Shown: piece after piece, positions 34,799-47,945 of the stretch | Numbering within the stretch: the first letter of the stretch is position 1 | How the letters are laid out: each line of letters starts with the position of its first letter | DNA from: Sciurus carolinensis | Lineage: Eukaryota > Chordata > Mammalia > Rodentia > Sciuridae | NCBI RefSeq assembly: GCF_902686445.1 | Contig: NC_062232.1 | Span: 73,611,440-73,675,439 of the forward strand | Length of the DNA: 64,000 nucleotides | Reading direction: 5' to 3' | Translations under genes and position numbers: made by a program | Notes under the pieces: model-generated | What the model saw: the letters and a program-made list of their open reading frames with translations, nothing else | Told to the model about the DNA's origin: nothing | Databases searched by the model: none

Positions 34799-36494
34799 TT
34801 TATTAAAACTAGTTTTTAACTCTTCCAGGGAACTGAATGAGATTTTTTTCATATCTTTATAACAGGTGTGTTTCGCATGAGATGCTGAAACAATCCTAAC
34901 AAAATTAAACAGTGTGTAACATCATTTTTGGTTCTTTTCCTTTTCTTTTTCATCAATACTCTTTTTGCTTTGGTTCCATATGCAGGTCTCTGTTATCTAG
35001 ATCTTTTCTCCCTCTAAGGCCTCTCTGCTTCTTATCTGCCCAGGATTATCTTATCAGCACAAAAGGGGGATTCATTACCATAGACACTTTGGTTTTAATA
35101 TGTTTAATGAACTGTCCTTCCCTTTCAGGGGAAACTAATATAAAAATATTTAAGTCGGAACTTCAGAAAATGTACAATAAGGAACTCTGAAACTCCTTTA
35201 GGTTAAACCACATGTACCACTGACTACTTTTTCTATGTTTAGGTCTAGCCACTTGTAATTACAAAACAAGTCACCTGACCTGTGAGGCTCCTGTTTATTA
35301 GAACAAGTAGAGCAGATTGGGACTAAATTGGAGAATGGGGCTATAATTTTACCAGCTGCTGCTTCTGTTCATACCCAGAGGATATGACAAAGCAGTGTGG
35401 AGGCAACATGAAATAAATAAGTCTCTTTCTTCCTCTGTCTCCTCCTTCTCTCTTCCTCTGTCTCTTTCTTCCTCTGGAAACTGAGTCTTGTCACGCCTTC
35501 TAGTAATCAGGGAACCAGAATTATCCAAGGACTTCCACCTGTAGGATTTTTTCTTTGGTGGTAATGGCAGCAAACTGACAGACTGCTTTTTATTTTCTCC
35601 TTGCAGTCAGGAAATGTTTTGGCTGGAAACCTTACCTGAATGACAGAATACCAGGTTGGAGAGAAACATTTTTATGAAATATGTCCCCCTATGGGATGGA
35701 TCTGGTTTATATATTAAGACACTGCTACCCTCACCCATAAGCATTAGCTCATTTCTGACTCCATATACTCACTTTCCATCATACAGATGTGTAGTCTTAA
35801 TAATAGGGAACATAAAAGTATTTTCAAAGCCCTTGGGGTATTGTTCTCTTTTTAGTGTCTTTCCACTCCTTGTTATGATTCAGGTTAAGAAAACATAGAG
35901 CAAATGTAAATAAAAACAAAGCAAGATAATTAAATTAGATGAAAAGGCCAATTATTGCCTTAGAGCATTTTACATAAAGTTGTCTATCATTTCTGTTTCA
36001 CGGTTTAGTTTGTCTTCATACTGTAAGAGGCATTTATAATACCCAGCACAATTTTTATACTAAACAGTAGACTTCATGGATTTAAAATTAGTGATATGAC
36101 TCATAACAACTACAGATTGATATTAATATACTTGTTTCTGTCAGTACCACACCTGAGAGTTCAGAGAACTAGCAAGTTATATGATCTCTTTGCTTCAGGT
36201 TCCCAATTTGTCAAATTACTACAATTTTCTTCTCTGAGAGACACTATAGATTGTGCCTACTTTATTTAAAGTTCTTCACAATCCATCATAAAAAATATAA
36301 ATTGCAATTAGAATTTTACAGGAAAATTTGATACTTAATATACCATAAGATTTAACTGCTATTTTCCCTTAATCGACTCAGTAGAAAATTAGAATAGCAC
36401 TACAATTTTATTTGGAGTCCAAAATGTCTAGATATTATTTAGAGGATATAATTGAATCATTAGCAGGTCTGTTCTTTTAAGGCTGCTCTCTTTT
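34799..36494. other. Non-coding DNA with a polypyrimidine tract
   Basis: No gene or clear transposon. 35415-35478 is a TTCCTC-rich polypyrimidine tract with internal imperfect reiteration. Short open frames at 34912-35190 and 35656-35898 (plus) show no recognisable domain. Confidence 0.5.
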
Positions 36495-36690
36495 TCAAAA
36501 GTTTTCTTTTCAATTGAAATATAACAGTTGTACATGTTTAGGAATACAGTTTGATATGTTGGTATATGTATGCATTATGTAATGATTAAATCAGGGAAAC
36601 ATGCATAGACATCACTTCCTGCATTTATTATTTATTTGAGGTGAGAGCATACAAAATCCTTTCTTACAACTTATTTGAAACTGTTTTGCT
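36495..36690 (-). mobile_element. Ancient L1 3' end (L1M-like)
   Basis: 'aacagttgtacatgtttagg', 'gcattatgtaatgattaaat' and gaggtgagagcatacaaaat match, in reverse, the 3' UTR of old mammalian L1M-type elements that predate rodents. Confidence 0.65.
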
Positions 36691-37202
36691 TAAGGCAATT
36701 TTGAAAAAATTGAAGTAGAATAGTCTTCAGAGTATGTTGATTTTAAAAGCCCACTCATCAAAGTATGTATGTTTGAATTTTAAGAAAGTTAGAGGTAAAA
36801 TGGTGCTATGATGAGACAGATACACTACTATGCTTTGAGCTATTTCTTCTATACACAAATTATAACTTTAATTATTTCCTTCTTTAGAAAAGTATTTATT
36901 CTATATACACTAATATCCAAATATCATAGGTGTTCTTATACCATTTTAAATTTGAAAGAAAAAAATATGAGGGTGACACCATAACTGTCATTTTTATAAA
37001 ACCTTAAATTTTGAAGAACTATTCCTAACATACATTTAGCAATAAATTTAAATTTCTAAATATGAGGAAACTAATAACATTCACCACAGAAATAGAAAAA
37101 CAATAATTTAAACATTTTTGCAGAACCATGCACACATGCAAGCACACAGAAAACCTAAAAATAGCTAAAGCAATCTTGTGAAAAATGAAACAAATAAAAC
37201 AA
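36691..37202. other. Unique AT-rich DNA, nothing recognised
   Basis: No coding or repeat signal that I can support. Confidence 0.5.
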
Positions 37203-38460
37203 ATTCAAGATGTTGGATTAGAGGAAAGATGCATTTCCAGATGCTCCATGGCTTTGGGCATAGACAATGGGGGTACTCTTTCTCAGTGAGATGAGTCAAA
37301 GTGAGACCTCACTGGAATTTAATATGGACAGTCAGAGTGTCTTAGAGACTCAGAAATTCAGGTGCATTGAACAAAGAATAAGAAAGAGTACATTGAAGAC
37401 AAGCTGGTTGTGGCAGCGACAGTGCTAGCAAAAGTAGCAGTGTCTCACCAAAGAGGGAATGGATAACACAGAAAGAAACACAATGGACAGATTTGGTACA
37501 GAAAAATTTGTAGATCAGAAAAGTGGCCAAAACTTGGTGTACCTTTAACTAGTATCTGCAATTGTTCTGTATTTTCCAAGTGGCAAATGGAAAGCTGAGA
37601 TAGGAGCTATCTTGTGGTATCCACACTGCAGTTTGCTATTGCAGGAACCTGAGAGATCACAGCAAACATTGTCCTACTGACCTGGCAATTGACTATCATG
37701 TGGTCTAAGGTGTACATAAGAGAACGTGACTGAAACAGACACAGAGAAGATTGTACCCAGAGAAATTCAAGTAAGAAAAAATGAAGGGGAAACTAATTGT
37801 CTTGAACAAATAATAAGGGTCAGAAATCTAAGCAGGCAGATGTGAACACATTCATGTACTAACCCAATGAAGTCTGCGTTCATGGGTGGCAAAGTTTATG
37901 GAGAGTCCACTCCCCTAACCCATAAGTACAATTCTTGGGAGTTTACTAAGATCCAGACTCTAAGCAGTGCTTAACTTCTGCCTAGCATTGGTGGGGTGGG
38001 GTGTTGATTTAATCTCTACAGAGTAGACACCACTCAACAAATATGCAAAGGCCTGATCAGAAAGAAATTCCAGCAACCAAAACTCCCCTCATAGAACCAT
38101 ACATCAGCCCAGCCCTGGAAGTGCATTGATGTAGTCCGTGCAGGCAAAACTTTCATCAACAGTACTTGACATTCCATCTCATGTTACACTGTGGAGAAGG
38201 AAGCTGAGAGGTATTTCAACTGGTGTTATTTTCCACTTTAACTGGAAGCCTGGGAAGAAACAAACAAACAAACAAAATAGAAAGGGATGAAAACACCTAT
38301 TCTGTATGATCTCTCTCTGCCCCCACCTTCTCTTTCTGTAACATAGACCAAGAAGAAAAGGAAATATGAACAGTTGGACATATGCAGCAACCATCCTTTC
38401 TTGTCAACTGTTTTGATACCATCAGTGAAGACAATTCTTTCATTTTCTTTTTCTCCTTTT

Positions 38461-38464
38461 ATAT

Positions 38465-38499
<35 letters not shown>

Positions 38500-38636
38500 T
38501 TTTTGCTACCAGGGACTGAAACCCAGTTGTGCTGAGTCACTGAGCCACATCCCTGGCCTTTTTTTATATTCTTATTAGAGACAGCATCTCACTAAGCCTC
38601 CTAAGTCACTGAAATTACAGATGTGCACCACCATAA
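38461..38636 (-). mobile_element. B1-dID SINE in L1 D 5' UTR
   Basis: A long (TTTA)n tail (38461-38503), reversed ID half ('gctgagtcactgagccacat'), then shortened reversed B1 half ('agacagcatctcactaag'). Confidence 0.87.
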
Positions 38637-39754
38637 ATTCTCATTAAGAATCTTTTTTTCCTCTTTTTTGGTGTTCTTACTATGCTGATTAGTTAATATG
38701 TATACATATTTGTTTCTTTTTTCTCTTTTTTAAATTTTTAGGTATTTTAGTATAGTTTTTCTTGCCTTGTATAACAACGTTAGGGTTTTTTCTTTATTTT
38801 TATTTTGTTTTTGTTTCTCTTTCTCTCCTTTCTTCTGCAAATCACCAAATTCTCTTGTTCTCTCTCTCCCTCTCTTTCTCTTTTCAGTTTTTTTCTCCTC
38901 CTTTCTTATAATCATTTCCAGCTACATCTTCTCTGCATTCTCTCTGTTCACACTTTGAACATGATAACATCTCTTGTACCTTCCAATAACATTTTATTTT
39001 CTCTTAATAAAGTGTATTTTTTACCATGTTTTATAATTAATTAGTTTGTATAACTCCTGCCCCCACCACTCATGTTTTTGCAATTATTGCTGCTATGGAT
39101 GACATAGTTGACACCTGCTGTTTGCTTTAATGCCAAATTTAAATTTTAGTTATTTATTGTTTATTTTTCTTTTCTTTTTTTTTTTTTTTTTTTTACTTTT
39201 AGTAATTGCTGATCCCATCCAGTTTTTGTGGTAATTTGTGTTGAAGTAGTCAGAGTTGGATTTGGGTTTTTATTTTATTGATGTATATTGTTTGTATCAG
39301 TTGTTTGTATTGTTTGTAACCTCCCATTTTGGGAGGTGCTGGGAACCTACAAGAAAATGACCAGTTCACATAGTAGAGATCTTGCTGCTGAAAAACATCT
39401 CAGCCAAGGATAGCACATCTTGATCTCCACACAACTTAGTGACACTCAAACAACATCTATATTTTGATACAAGCAGTGGAAGAGACAAATACCCAAACTA
39501 ATAACCAGGCCCAAGTTTGGAATGGCTAGGGTTGGGCCCTCAGGTTCAACTCATGGACATCTACTACTACAGCAAACACAGAATTAAAATGAACACTTTG
39601 GATATCCACATATGAGGGGTTTTCAGTGCAGATCACTCTAGGAAACTGGCAAAGGAAGGCAGGGCCCTACTAAGGTGCACACATAAGAGTAGAAGACAAA
39701 TCCATACCTATTGATATATAAAACCTAACACAGAAATGCAAGAAATATAAAAAA

Positions 39755-40700
39755 TGATAACACAATGCCTCCTAAAGCTCATAATATATCAGCAAATGGC
39801 CCCAAAGATTTTGGTGAACTATCAGACAAATAATTCAGAAGAATTATTATTAAAATGATCAATGAATTCCAAGAGAACACAGAAAAACCACCAAAGAATC
39901 GAGGAAGTCAGAGCAGAATGTGAATGAGAGATTTAATAAGGAGATAGAAATATTGGAAAAAAACAAAATAGAAATATTGGAAATGAAAGACACAATAAAT
40001 CAAATAAATGTTCAGGACAGTTTCAGACCTGGGAGAAAAAGTGATCAGCCTTGAACTAATTCAGACATTATTAAAGAAAATAAAATAAGTAACCATAATC
40101 AGACTTTATAAAAATTCTGGGACAACATAAAGAGACCAAATTAATTATCATGGGAAATGAGGAGGGTTGTGAAATGCAGGTTAATGAATAACCTCTTCAG
40201 GGAAATAATAACATTAAATTTTCCAAACTGTGGAAATGAGATAAATATACAGATACTGGACACATTCAGAAACCCAAATTGACAAGATCAAAAAAGAAAC
40301 TCTCCACAACTTATTATAATTAAAATGACTAACATACAGTATAAGGATATAATTTTAAATGCCTCAAAAGAAAATTGTCAGATCACATTTAGAGACAAGT
40401 CAATAAAAATTACTCCCAATTTCTTAGCAAAAGATCTAAAAGACTTTTAATGATGTGTTCCAAGCCCTGAAAGAATATAATTGCCAACCAAGATCGCTAT
40501 GTTTAACAAAGTTATCCTTCAAAATTGAAGCAGAAATAATAAACTTCCAAAGATAAGCAGAAACTAAAAGAATTCATGACTACTATATCAGCACTACAGA
40601 ACTTTTTTAAAGAAATGCTCTGCAAAGAAGAAATAAAAAGAAATCCCAGGGCTAACAAATTAACAATTCTCATTTGAAGAGTAGTTAAGCAAATGAGAAA
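39755..40700 (+). pseudogene. L1 D ORF1 remnant
   Basis: Follows the 5' UTR. It carries the coiled-coil-like region ('aaaatagaaatattggaaat', repeated), the RRM region and the C-terminal part (aatttcttagcaaaagatct). Many stops and frameshifts are present and no long frame survives on the sense strand. Confidence 0.75.
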
Positions 40701-42020
40701 CAAGACCAAATTAAGCTTTAGGAATCAACAAAATGTCAAAGATCTATAAACCTCTCTCTATACTATTATTGAATATAAATGATCTCAATTCTCCAATGAA
40801 AATACATAGGCTGGCAGAATGGATTAAAACAAACAAGCAAACAAACAAGACCCAACTATTTGTTGTTGCAAGAGATACACCTTGCAGACAAAGATAGCAA
40901 GAGACTGAAAATGAAAGGATGAAAACGGATATGCTATGCAAATGAATCCTGAAAACTAGGAGGAGTAGCTACTGTCATATTTGACAAAGCAGATTTCAAA
41001 GCAAAATTAAACAAAAGAGACAAAGAAGGTAACTTTATACTGGTAAAGAAAAATATTCAACAAAAAATATAATTATACTACATATTTATGCCCCAAATGT
41101 GGGTACAACTAATTATGTAAAAGTGGTACTACTTGAATTAAAATTTCAGATAGACACCAGAAAAATAATACTCAGTGATTTCACTACCAATTCATAGGTC
41201 ATCTAGATTCAAACTCAGCAAAGGCAATTTTGGCCGTACAAATATTATAAACCAAATGGATTTAACAGGTATCTATAGACTATTTATTCCAACAAGAGTT
41301 GAATACACTTTCTTTTCAAAATTCATGGAAACTTTTATGAAATAGATCATATTTTAGGCCACAAAGCAACTCTGAGAAAATACAAAAAATTTTGACAGAA
41401 TCCTTTGCATGTTATTGTATCATAATGGAATGAAATTAGAAATCAATACCAAAAAAATATACAGAAAATAAATAAACAAATGGAGATTGAACAATACACT
41501 TTTGAATAATGAATGGGTGATTCAAGAAATTGGGGAGAAATTTGAAAATTCTTAGAATCAAATGAGAATAATGATACAGTATACAAGAACCTCTGGGTTA
41601 CTGTCAAGGCAGTTCCAAAAGGAAACTTTAGAGCTATGAATGACTGCATAAGAAAACCAGAAAGATGTAAAAAAAAAAACCAAATGATGCATCTCAAGAC
41701 ATTTAATAAAAGGAACAAACCAATACTAAAACCATTGGAGAGAAGGAAATCAATAAGATTAGAGCGAAAAATCAATGAAATTGAGAATACAAAAAACAAT
41801 ACAAAGTATCAATGAAATTAAGAGTTTGCTCTTTGAAAAGAGAAAAAAATTTAAGTCCCTATTCAAACTAAAGGAAAAGAAAGAAGACACAGAAAAATAA
41901 AATTTGATATGAAAAAGGAAAAATTACCACAGATATCTTAGAAATTCAGAGTATTGTTAGAGGTTATTTTGAAAATAACCTCTAACAAATAAATATAGAA
42001 GATATTAGAATATCTAGCAG

Positions 42021-42464
42021 AAATGGATGCATTATTTTAAAATTATTTTATTTGTTCTAATTAGTTATCCATGATAGTAGAATGCATTTATGCATTCTGA
42101 TAAATCATACATAAAGGGAGCATAATTTCTCATTTTTCTGATAGTACATATTGTAGGATCACATCAGTCATGCAGCCATATATGTACATGAGGTAATAAT
42201 GTCTGTTTTACTCTACTATCCTTTCTACCTCCATACACTTTCCCCTCCCTTCACTACTCTCTACCTAAATTAAGTAAGTCTATTCTTCCCTAGTGCCCCC
42301 CTCACTTATTGTGAAATAGTATCTGCATATCAGAGAAAACATTTGACCTTTGGTGTTTTGGGTTTGGTTTATTTCGATTTGCAGGATATTCTCCAGCTCC
42401 ATTCATATCAGCAAATGCCATAATTTCACTCTCCTATAAAGTTGAGCAATATTCCATTATGTGT

Positions 42465-42512
<48 letters not shown>

Positions 42513-43020
42513 CACATTTTCCTTATACATTCATCTCTTGGAGAATACCTAGGTTGGTTACATAGTTTATTGTGAGTTGAGCTGCTATAAACATTGATGT
42601 GGCTGCATCATGGTAATATGCTGATTTTAAGTTCTTTGGGTATATACTGAGGAGTGGGATAGTTGGGTCAAATGGTGGTTCCATCTCAAAAATCATAACA
42701 CAAATAAACAATAACCTGATCAATAAATGGGCTAAGGAACTGAATAGACACTTCACAGAAGAAGATATGCAATCGATCAACAAATACATGAAAAAATGTT
42801 CAACACCTCTGGCAATTAGAGAAATGCAAATTAAAGTTACAGTGAGATTTCATCTCACTCAAATCAGAATGACAATTATCAAGAATACAACCAACAGTAA
42901 ATGTTTGTGAGGATATGGGGGAAAAGGTACACTCATATATTGCTGATGGGAATGTGAATTGGTGCAACCATTACGGAAAGCAATATGGAGATTCCCCAGA
43001 AAACTTGAAATGGATGCATT
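42021..43020 (-). mobile_element. L1 with 5' inversion (twin priming), 13-bp duplication
   Basis: 42034 to about 42690 is an L1 3' end on the minus strand (3' UTR and ORF2 C-terminus). About 42690-43007 is the adjacent ORF2 segment on the plus strand, ending aaacttgaaatgga exactly where the first part stops (tggttccatctcaa). The whole is flanked by aaatggatgcatt at 42021-42033 and 43008-43020. L1 D ORF2 resumes in frame order afterwards. This is the signature of twin-primed L1 integration. Confidence 0.93.
42465..42512. repeat. (CA)n-(TA)n microsatellite in L1 3' UTR
   Basis: At the place where other L1 copies read ttgtatatatata, here expanded to about 12 CA and about 12 TA units. Confidence 0.95.
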
Positions 43021-43401
43021 TTTTGATCCATTCAATCTTCCAAAGTTGTCTCAAGAGGATATAGATAACAAATAGATAAATAACTGACAATGAGGGAGAA
43101 GAAGTAATAAAAAGCATTCCAATGAAGAAAAGCCCAGGACTGGATGGATTCAGTTGAATTCTACCAGACCTCCAAAGAAGAAATAATACCAATGCTCCTC
43201 AGATTATCCCATGAAATAAAAATAAATGAAACACTTCCAAATTCATTGTTTGAAGCTAATATTACACTCCTACAAAACCCAGATAAAGGCACATGGAGGA
43301 AAGAATACTACAGACCAATATCCTCAATGAACTTAGAGGCAAAATTCTTAAGAAAGTATTAACAAATCATATTCAACAACATATTAAAAATATTGTACAT
43401 A

Positions 43402-43831
43402 ATGACTGTTTTAGTCAGTTTTTTTTTTTCTGCTGTGACTAAAGGACTAGACCAGAACAATTTTAGAGAAGGAAAAGTTTATTTGAGTGCTCATGATTTC
43501 AACGGTCTTAGTCCAGGGGAGGCTGGCTCCAATTCTCAGGGCTCAAGGTGAGGCAGAAGATCACGATGGAGGAGTGTTTTGGAGGGAAGCAGTTTACATG
43601 ACAACCAGGAAGCAGAGAGAGCAAGGTCTCTATTTTCCAGATACAAATATATACCCCAAAGCCTTACCCCCCAATTCCCACCTCCTGTATACAACCCAAT
43701 CCCAATTAGGGGACTAACTCACTGACTGGGTCAAGACTCTCACAACCCAGTCATTTTTCTTTTGAACCTTCTTGCATTGTCTCACACATGAGTTTTTGGG
43801 GGACATCTTTCATCCAAACCAGAACAATGAC
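43402..43831 (-). mobile_element. MaLR-like solo LTR with 5-bp duplication
   Basis: LTR 43407-43826 (tgttttagtc to ccagaaca), flanked on both sides by atgac (43402-43406, 43827-43831). The 5-bp duplication is what ERVL-MaLR elements make. Reverse orientation of the family at 7944 and 16548. It lies inside L1 D ORF2, which resumes after it. Confidence 0.85.
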
Positions 43832-46244
43832 AAATTTGGTTTAACCCCAGAGATGCCAGGAAGGTTTAACATACACAACAATAACTGTAATTCATCACAT
43901 AAACAGAATTAAGGAAAAAAATCACTTAATCATCTCAATAACTGCAGATAAAATCCTTGACAAAATTCAGCACCCGTTCATGAAAAAAAAAAAAAAAAAA
44001 CTGAACAAACTAGGAATAGAAGGAACTAACATCAACATCACAAAAGCTATATCAAATCTCCTAGTAAATGTGGAAAAACTGAAAGAATTTTCTTTAAAAT
44101 CTGAAACAAGAAAAGGATGTCCACTCTCACCCCTCTTATTCAATGTAGTACTAGTAATTCTAACCAGAGCAATTAGGCAAGAGAAGGAAATAAGAGGGAT
44201 AAAACTATGAAGGTTAGAAGTCAAATTATTACTGTTTGAAGATGACATGATCCTATACTTAGCAGATCCTAAAAGCTCCACCAAAAGACTTCTATAGTGA
44301 ATAAGAAAATTCAGCAAAGTAGTAGGTTAAAGATCTAATGTACAAAAACTATAGTTTTCCTATATACCAACAGTGAGTCTACTGAGAAAGAAATCAGGGA
44401 AATAATTCAATTCACAGTACTTTCAATAAAAAATAAATCTGGAAATAATTCTAAAGAAGGAAGTGAAAAATCTCTATGATAAAAAAGTATAGAACATTAA
44501 ATAATGAAATTGAAGAATACCTCAGAAGATGGAAAGACCTCCCATGTTCAGAATAAGTAGAATGAATATTGTTAAAATTGTCTTATTATCAAAAGCAATA
44601 TACAGATTCAATGAAACCTCTATTAAAGTACTAATGACATTCTTCACAGAAGTAGAAAAAAAGTTCTATAATTTATTTGGAAGGATTAAAGACCGAGAAT
44701 ACCCAAAACAATTCTAAGCCAGAGAAAGCAAATGCTGGAGGCCTCATAATACCTGACTTCAAACAGTACTATGGAGTTAGAGTAACAGAAATTTCATGGT
44801 ACTGGCATTAAAAACATACACATAATCAATGACACAGAATAGAAGGCACAGTGACAAACCCACACAGTACAGTCATCTCATCCTTGACAAAGTTTCCAAA
44901 AACATACATTAGTTAAGAGACAGCCTTATAAGCAAATGGTGTTCATTATCCATATAGAGACAAATGAGACTTGACCCTTATCTCTAATTCTACACAAAAA
45001 TCAATTCAAAATTGAACAAAACCCTAGGAATTAATGCAGAAACTATATGCCTCCTAGAAGAAGATGTAGAGCCTACACTCCTGTACAAAAGCACAGGCAA
45101 TGACTTTCTCAATAGTACCGCTAAAGTTCAGAAAATAATGCCGAAAGGTAATAAGTGGGATAACATCAAATTAAAAACTTCTGCACAGAAAAAGAAGCAA
45201 TTAAAAATGTGAAGACAGAACCTATAGAATGGGAGAAAATATTTGCTAACTCATTTTCTAACAGAGAATTAATATTTGAATATACAAGGAATTAAAAAAG
45301 CTTGACACCAAAAACAGAAATAACCTAATTAATACACAGGAAAATTAATTAAACACTTTTCAAAAGAAGAAATACAAATTGCTGACAAGTATATGAAAAT
45401 ACGTTCAGCATTATTAACAATTATGGAAATGAAAATCAAAACTTCAATGAGATTTCATATCACAAAAGTCAGAATAGCAGTCATCAAGAATGTATACAAT
45501 AATAAATGCAGGGGAGAATGTGGAGAAAAAGGTACACTTTTACAATGTTGGCTGGATTGCAAATGAGTACATTCACTATGGAAATCAGTATGGAGGTTGC
45601 TCAAAAGATTAGGAATAAAGCTACCATATAGCCCAGTATACCACTCCTTCGTATTTATCCCAATGAATTAGTCATCTTACTATAGATAGTGATACATACA
45701 TGCCCATGCTTTGACAGCACAATTCACAATAGTCAAACTGTGGAACCAGCCTAAGTGTCCATCAATGGATGAATGAATTAAGAAAATGTAGTATATATAA
45801 ACATTGTAATTTTATTCAGCCATAAAGAAAAATAAAATTATGTTATTTCTAGGGAAATGGATGAAACTTGAGAATGTTATGTTAAGTAAAGTAAGCTAAA
45901 CATAGAAGGTCAAGTATTATATGATTTTTTTCCCTCATATTTCAAATCTGGAAAGGAAAAGGGAAAAGAAGGGGGTTACCTCATGAATATCAAATGGAAA
46001 TAAGTAGAATAATGGAAAGGAACTGGGAGAGGGAAGAGAAGGGAAAGAGAGAATACTATGGAATAATATTGACCAAATTATATTGTTATATCATGTGCAT
46101 GCATGAACATGTAGCAACAAATTTCATTATTATGTACAACTATAATGCACTAACAAAAATGTGGGAAAAAAAGAATGAATTATTAATCATTATACTATCT
46201 AATTTCAATAGGTACTATGAAAATATAGCACTCAATATGCACAG

Positions 46245-46276
46245 TATTTAAAATTAAACACATTTAATTTTAAATA
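46245..46276. repeat. 13-bp perfect palindrome arms, 6-bp loop
   Basis: tatttaaaattaa (46245-46257) and ttaattttaaata (46264-46276) are exact reverse complements, just left of the inverted L1 block. Confidence 0.95.
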
Positions 46277-46284
46277 CAATTAAA

Positions 46285-46520
46285 ACACATTGTAAAAGTG
46301 TTCCCTCCTCTCCACATTCTCTCCAGCATTTATTATTGTATACATTCTTGTATACAATAATATTCTGCTATTCTGACTTTTGTGAGATGAAATCTCATTG
46401 AAGTTTTGATTTTCATTTCCATAATTGTTAATAATACTGAACATATTTTCATATATTTGTTGGCAATTTGTATTTCTTCTTTTGAGAAGTCTGTTTAATT
46501 CATTTTCTCATTTTAAAATT
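46285..46520 (-). mobile_element. Inverted L1 ORF2 block, close copy of part of L1 D
   Basis: Reverse complement of 45350-45548 in L1 D: about 95% identical over the best 120 bp, including sequence not seen in the other L1s of this window (for example ttaacaattatggaaatg). It is either an inverted duplication of L1 D or an insertion of the same subfamily. Confidence 0.85.
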
Positions 46521-46529
46521 AAAAATGTA

Positions 46530-47945
46530 AATATCAAATGCACTGACCAAAGAAACTATTAAAGACCCAAAAGATAATTCCACTCATCGATAGCCAAGAG
46601 ATTTATAACAAAGTGACGAAGAACACACTTTGTCAAAAGTACAATCTCTTCATTTAAATAGTGCTGTAATATTGGGTATCCACATGGAGAAGAATGAAAC
46701 TAGATTCTGTCTGTCATTACATAAAAAATCAAATAAGAATTGATTGAAGACTTAAAATGTATTACCAGAAACTATGACACTACTAGAAAAAAGCACAGAG
46801 GAGATGATTCAGGAGATTTAAATGGGTAAGGAATTTTTAGACAGGACTTAAAAAGCAAAAGAAACAAAAGCAAAAATAGACAAATGGGATTACAAAAAAC
46901 TAATGCTTCTAAACAACAAAAAAGATGATCAACAGAGTGAATAAACAACCTAGAGATTAGGAGAACATGGTTACAAATTATAGATGAGATAAAGAGTTAA
47001 TATCAAGAATATATAAGGAACTCAAACAACTCAATAGCACAAAAGCAAAATATCTGATTTTAACATGAGCAATATACTAAAGTAGACATTTTTATTTTAA
47101 AAGGCATACAAGTGACTGATGCATGAAAAAATTCTCATGTCACTAATCATCAAGGCAATGAAAATCAAAACACCAGTGAAGTATCACATTACCAAATTTA
47201 GAATGGTTACTAAGCTAAAGACAAATAAGTGCTGGAAACAATGTGGAGAAAAGGGAATACTTACATATTATTAACGGGAATGTATATTAGATAAACTGTT
47301 ATGGAAAACAGTATGATAGTTCCTCAAAAAATTAAAAATGTAAATATATAACCCAGCAAATCCACCACTAGATTTATATCCTAAAGAAATGAAACCCCTA
47401 TGTCAAAGAGACATCTGTATTCTCATTTTCACTGTGTAACTATTCACAGTAGCTGTAATATGGAAAAAAACTAAATAACTACTGAGAAATAAATGGATAA
47501 AGAAAAATATGATACATATACACAATGGAACACTACTAAGCCACAAAAAATGAAACCATGTATTTTGTAGTGACATGGATGGAACTGAAGATCATTATAT
47601 TAAGTAAGATGAAATAAAGGCATATAAAGACAAGTAATGTATGCTATCACTCATGGAGAATCTAAAAAAGTTGTACTCATGAAAATTGAGAATAAAAGGG
47701 AGATTACAAGAGTAGGGTTGTGGGAGGAATGAGGAAATACTGGTGAATGGATATTAAACTGAAGTTAGGAGTAAGAAGTTTTAGTGTGCTGTTTTGCACA
47801 TAAGAATCAGTACAGACAGTAGTGTACAGCAAAATTCAAAAACCTAGAAAAAAGTATTTGAAACTTTCCCTCTACATGTTTGAGGAGATAGATATGTTTA
47901 ACGTTATTTAAACATTACACAATATATATATATGAATTAAAATGT
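46530..47945 (+). mobile_element. Ancient L1 ORF2 C-terminus and 3' UTR
   Basis: 'gggattacaaaaaactaatg', 'ggaactcaaacaactcaata' and 'acacaatggaacactactaa' are old L1 ORF2 C-terminal landmarks. The 3' UTR continues to near 47945. No frame survives. Confidence 0.75.

Larger units (their letters stand above)
40733..45990 (+). pseudogene. L1 D ORF2 remnant, interrupted twice
   Basis: The endonuclease part begins near 40733 (frame MSKIYKPLSILLLNINDLNS). Reverse transcriptase blocks follow: 43144-43362 (FYQTSKEEIIPMLLRL), 43980-44210 ([24 protein letters not shown]), and just after, a catalytic motif reading FEDD instead of FADD (about 44235). A thumb-like part is at 44529-44717 and the C-terminal region runs to about 45990. 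An inverted L1 (42034-43007) and an LTR (43407-43826) split it. It is dead by multiple stops. Confidence 0.85.
37203..46175 (+). mobile_element. L1 D: old near-full-length L1 with nested insertions
   Basis: Starts with attcaagatgttggattaga (decayed L1 5' start), a 5' UTR of about 2.4 kb, ORF1 remnant, ORF2 remnant and 3' UTR ending in an A-rich stretch near 46175. Nested in it are a B1-dID SINE (38461-38636), an inverted L1 (42034-43007) and an LTR (43407-43826). Host sequence resumes in register across each, proving they are later. Confidence 0.88.

Noticed and set aside
38730..38958. Overlapping lysine/glutamate-rich and phenylalanine/serine-rich frames
   Set aside because: Low-complexity T-rich part of the L1 D 5' UTR read on both strands.
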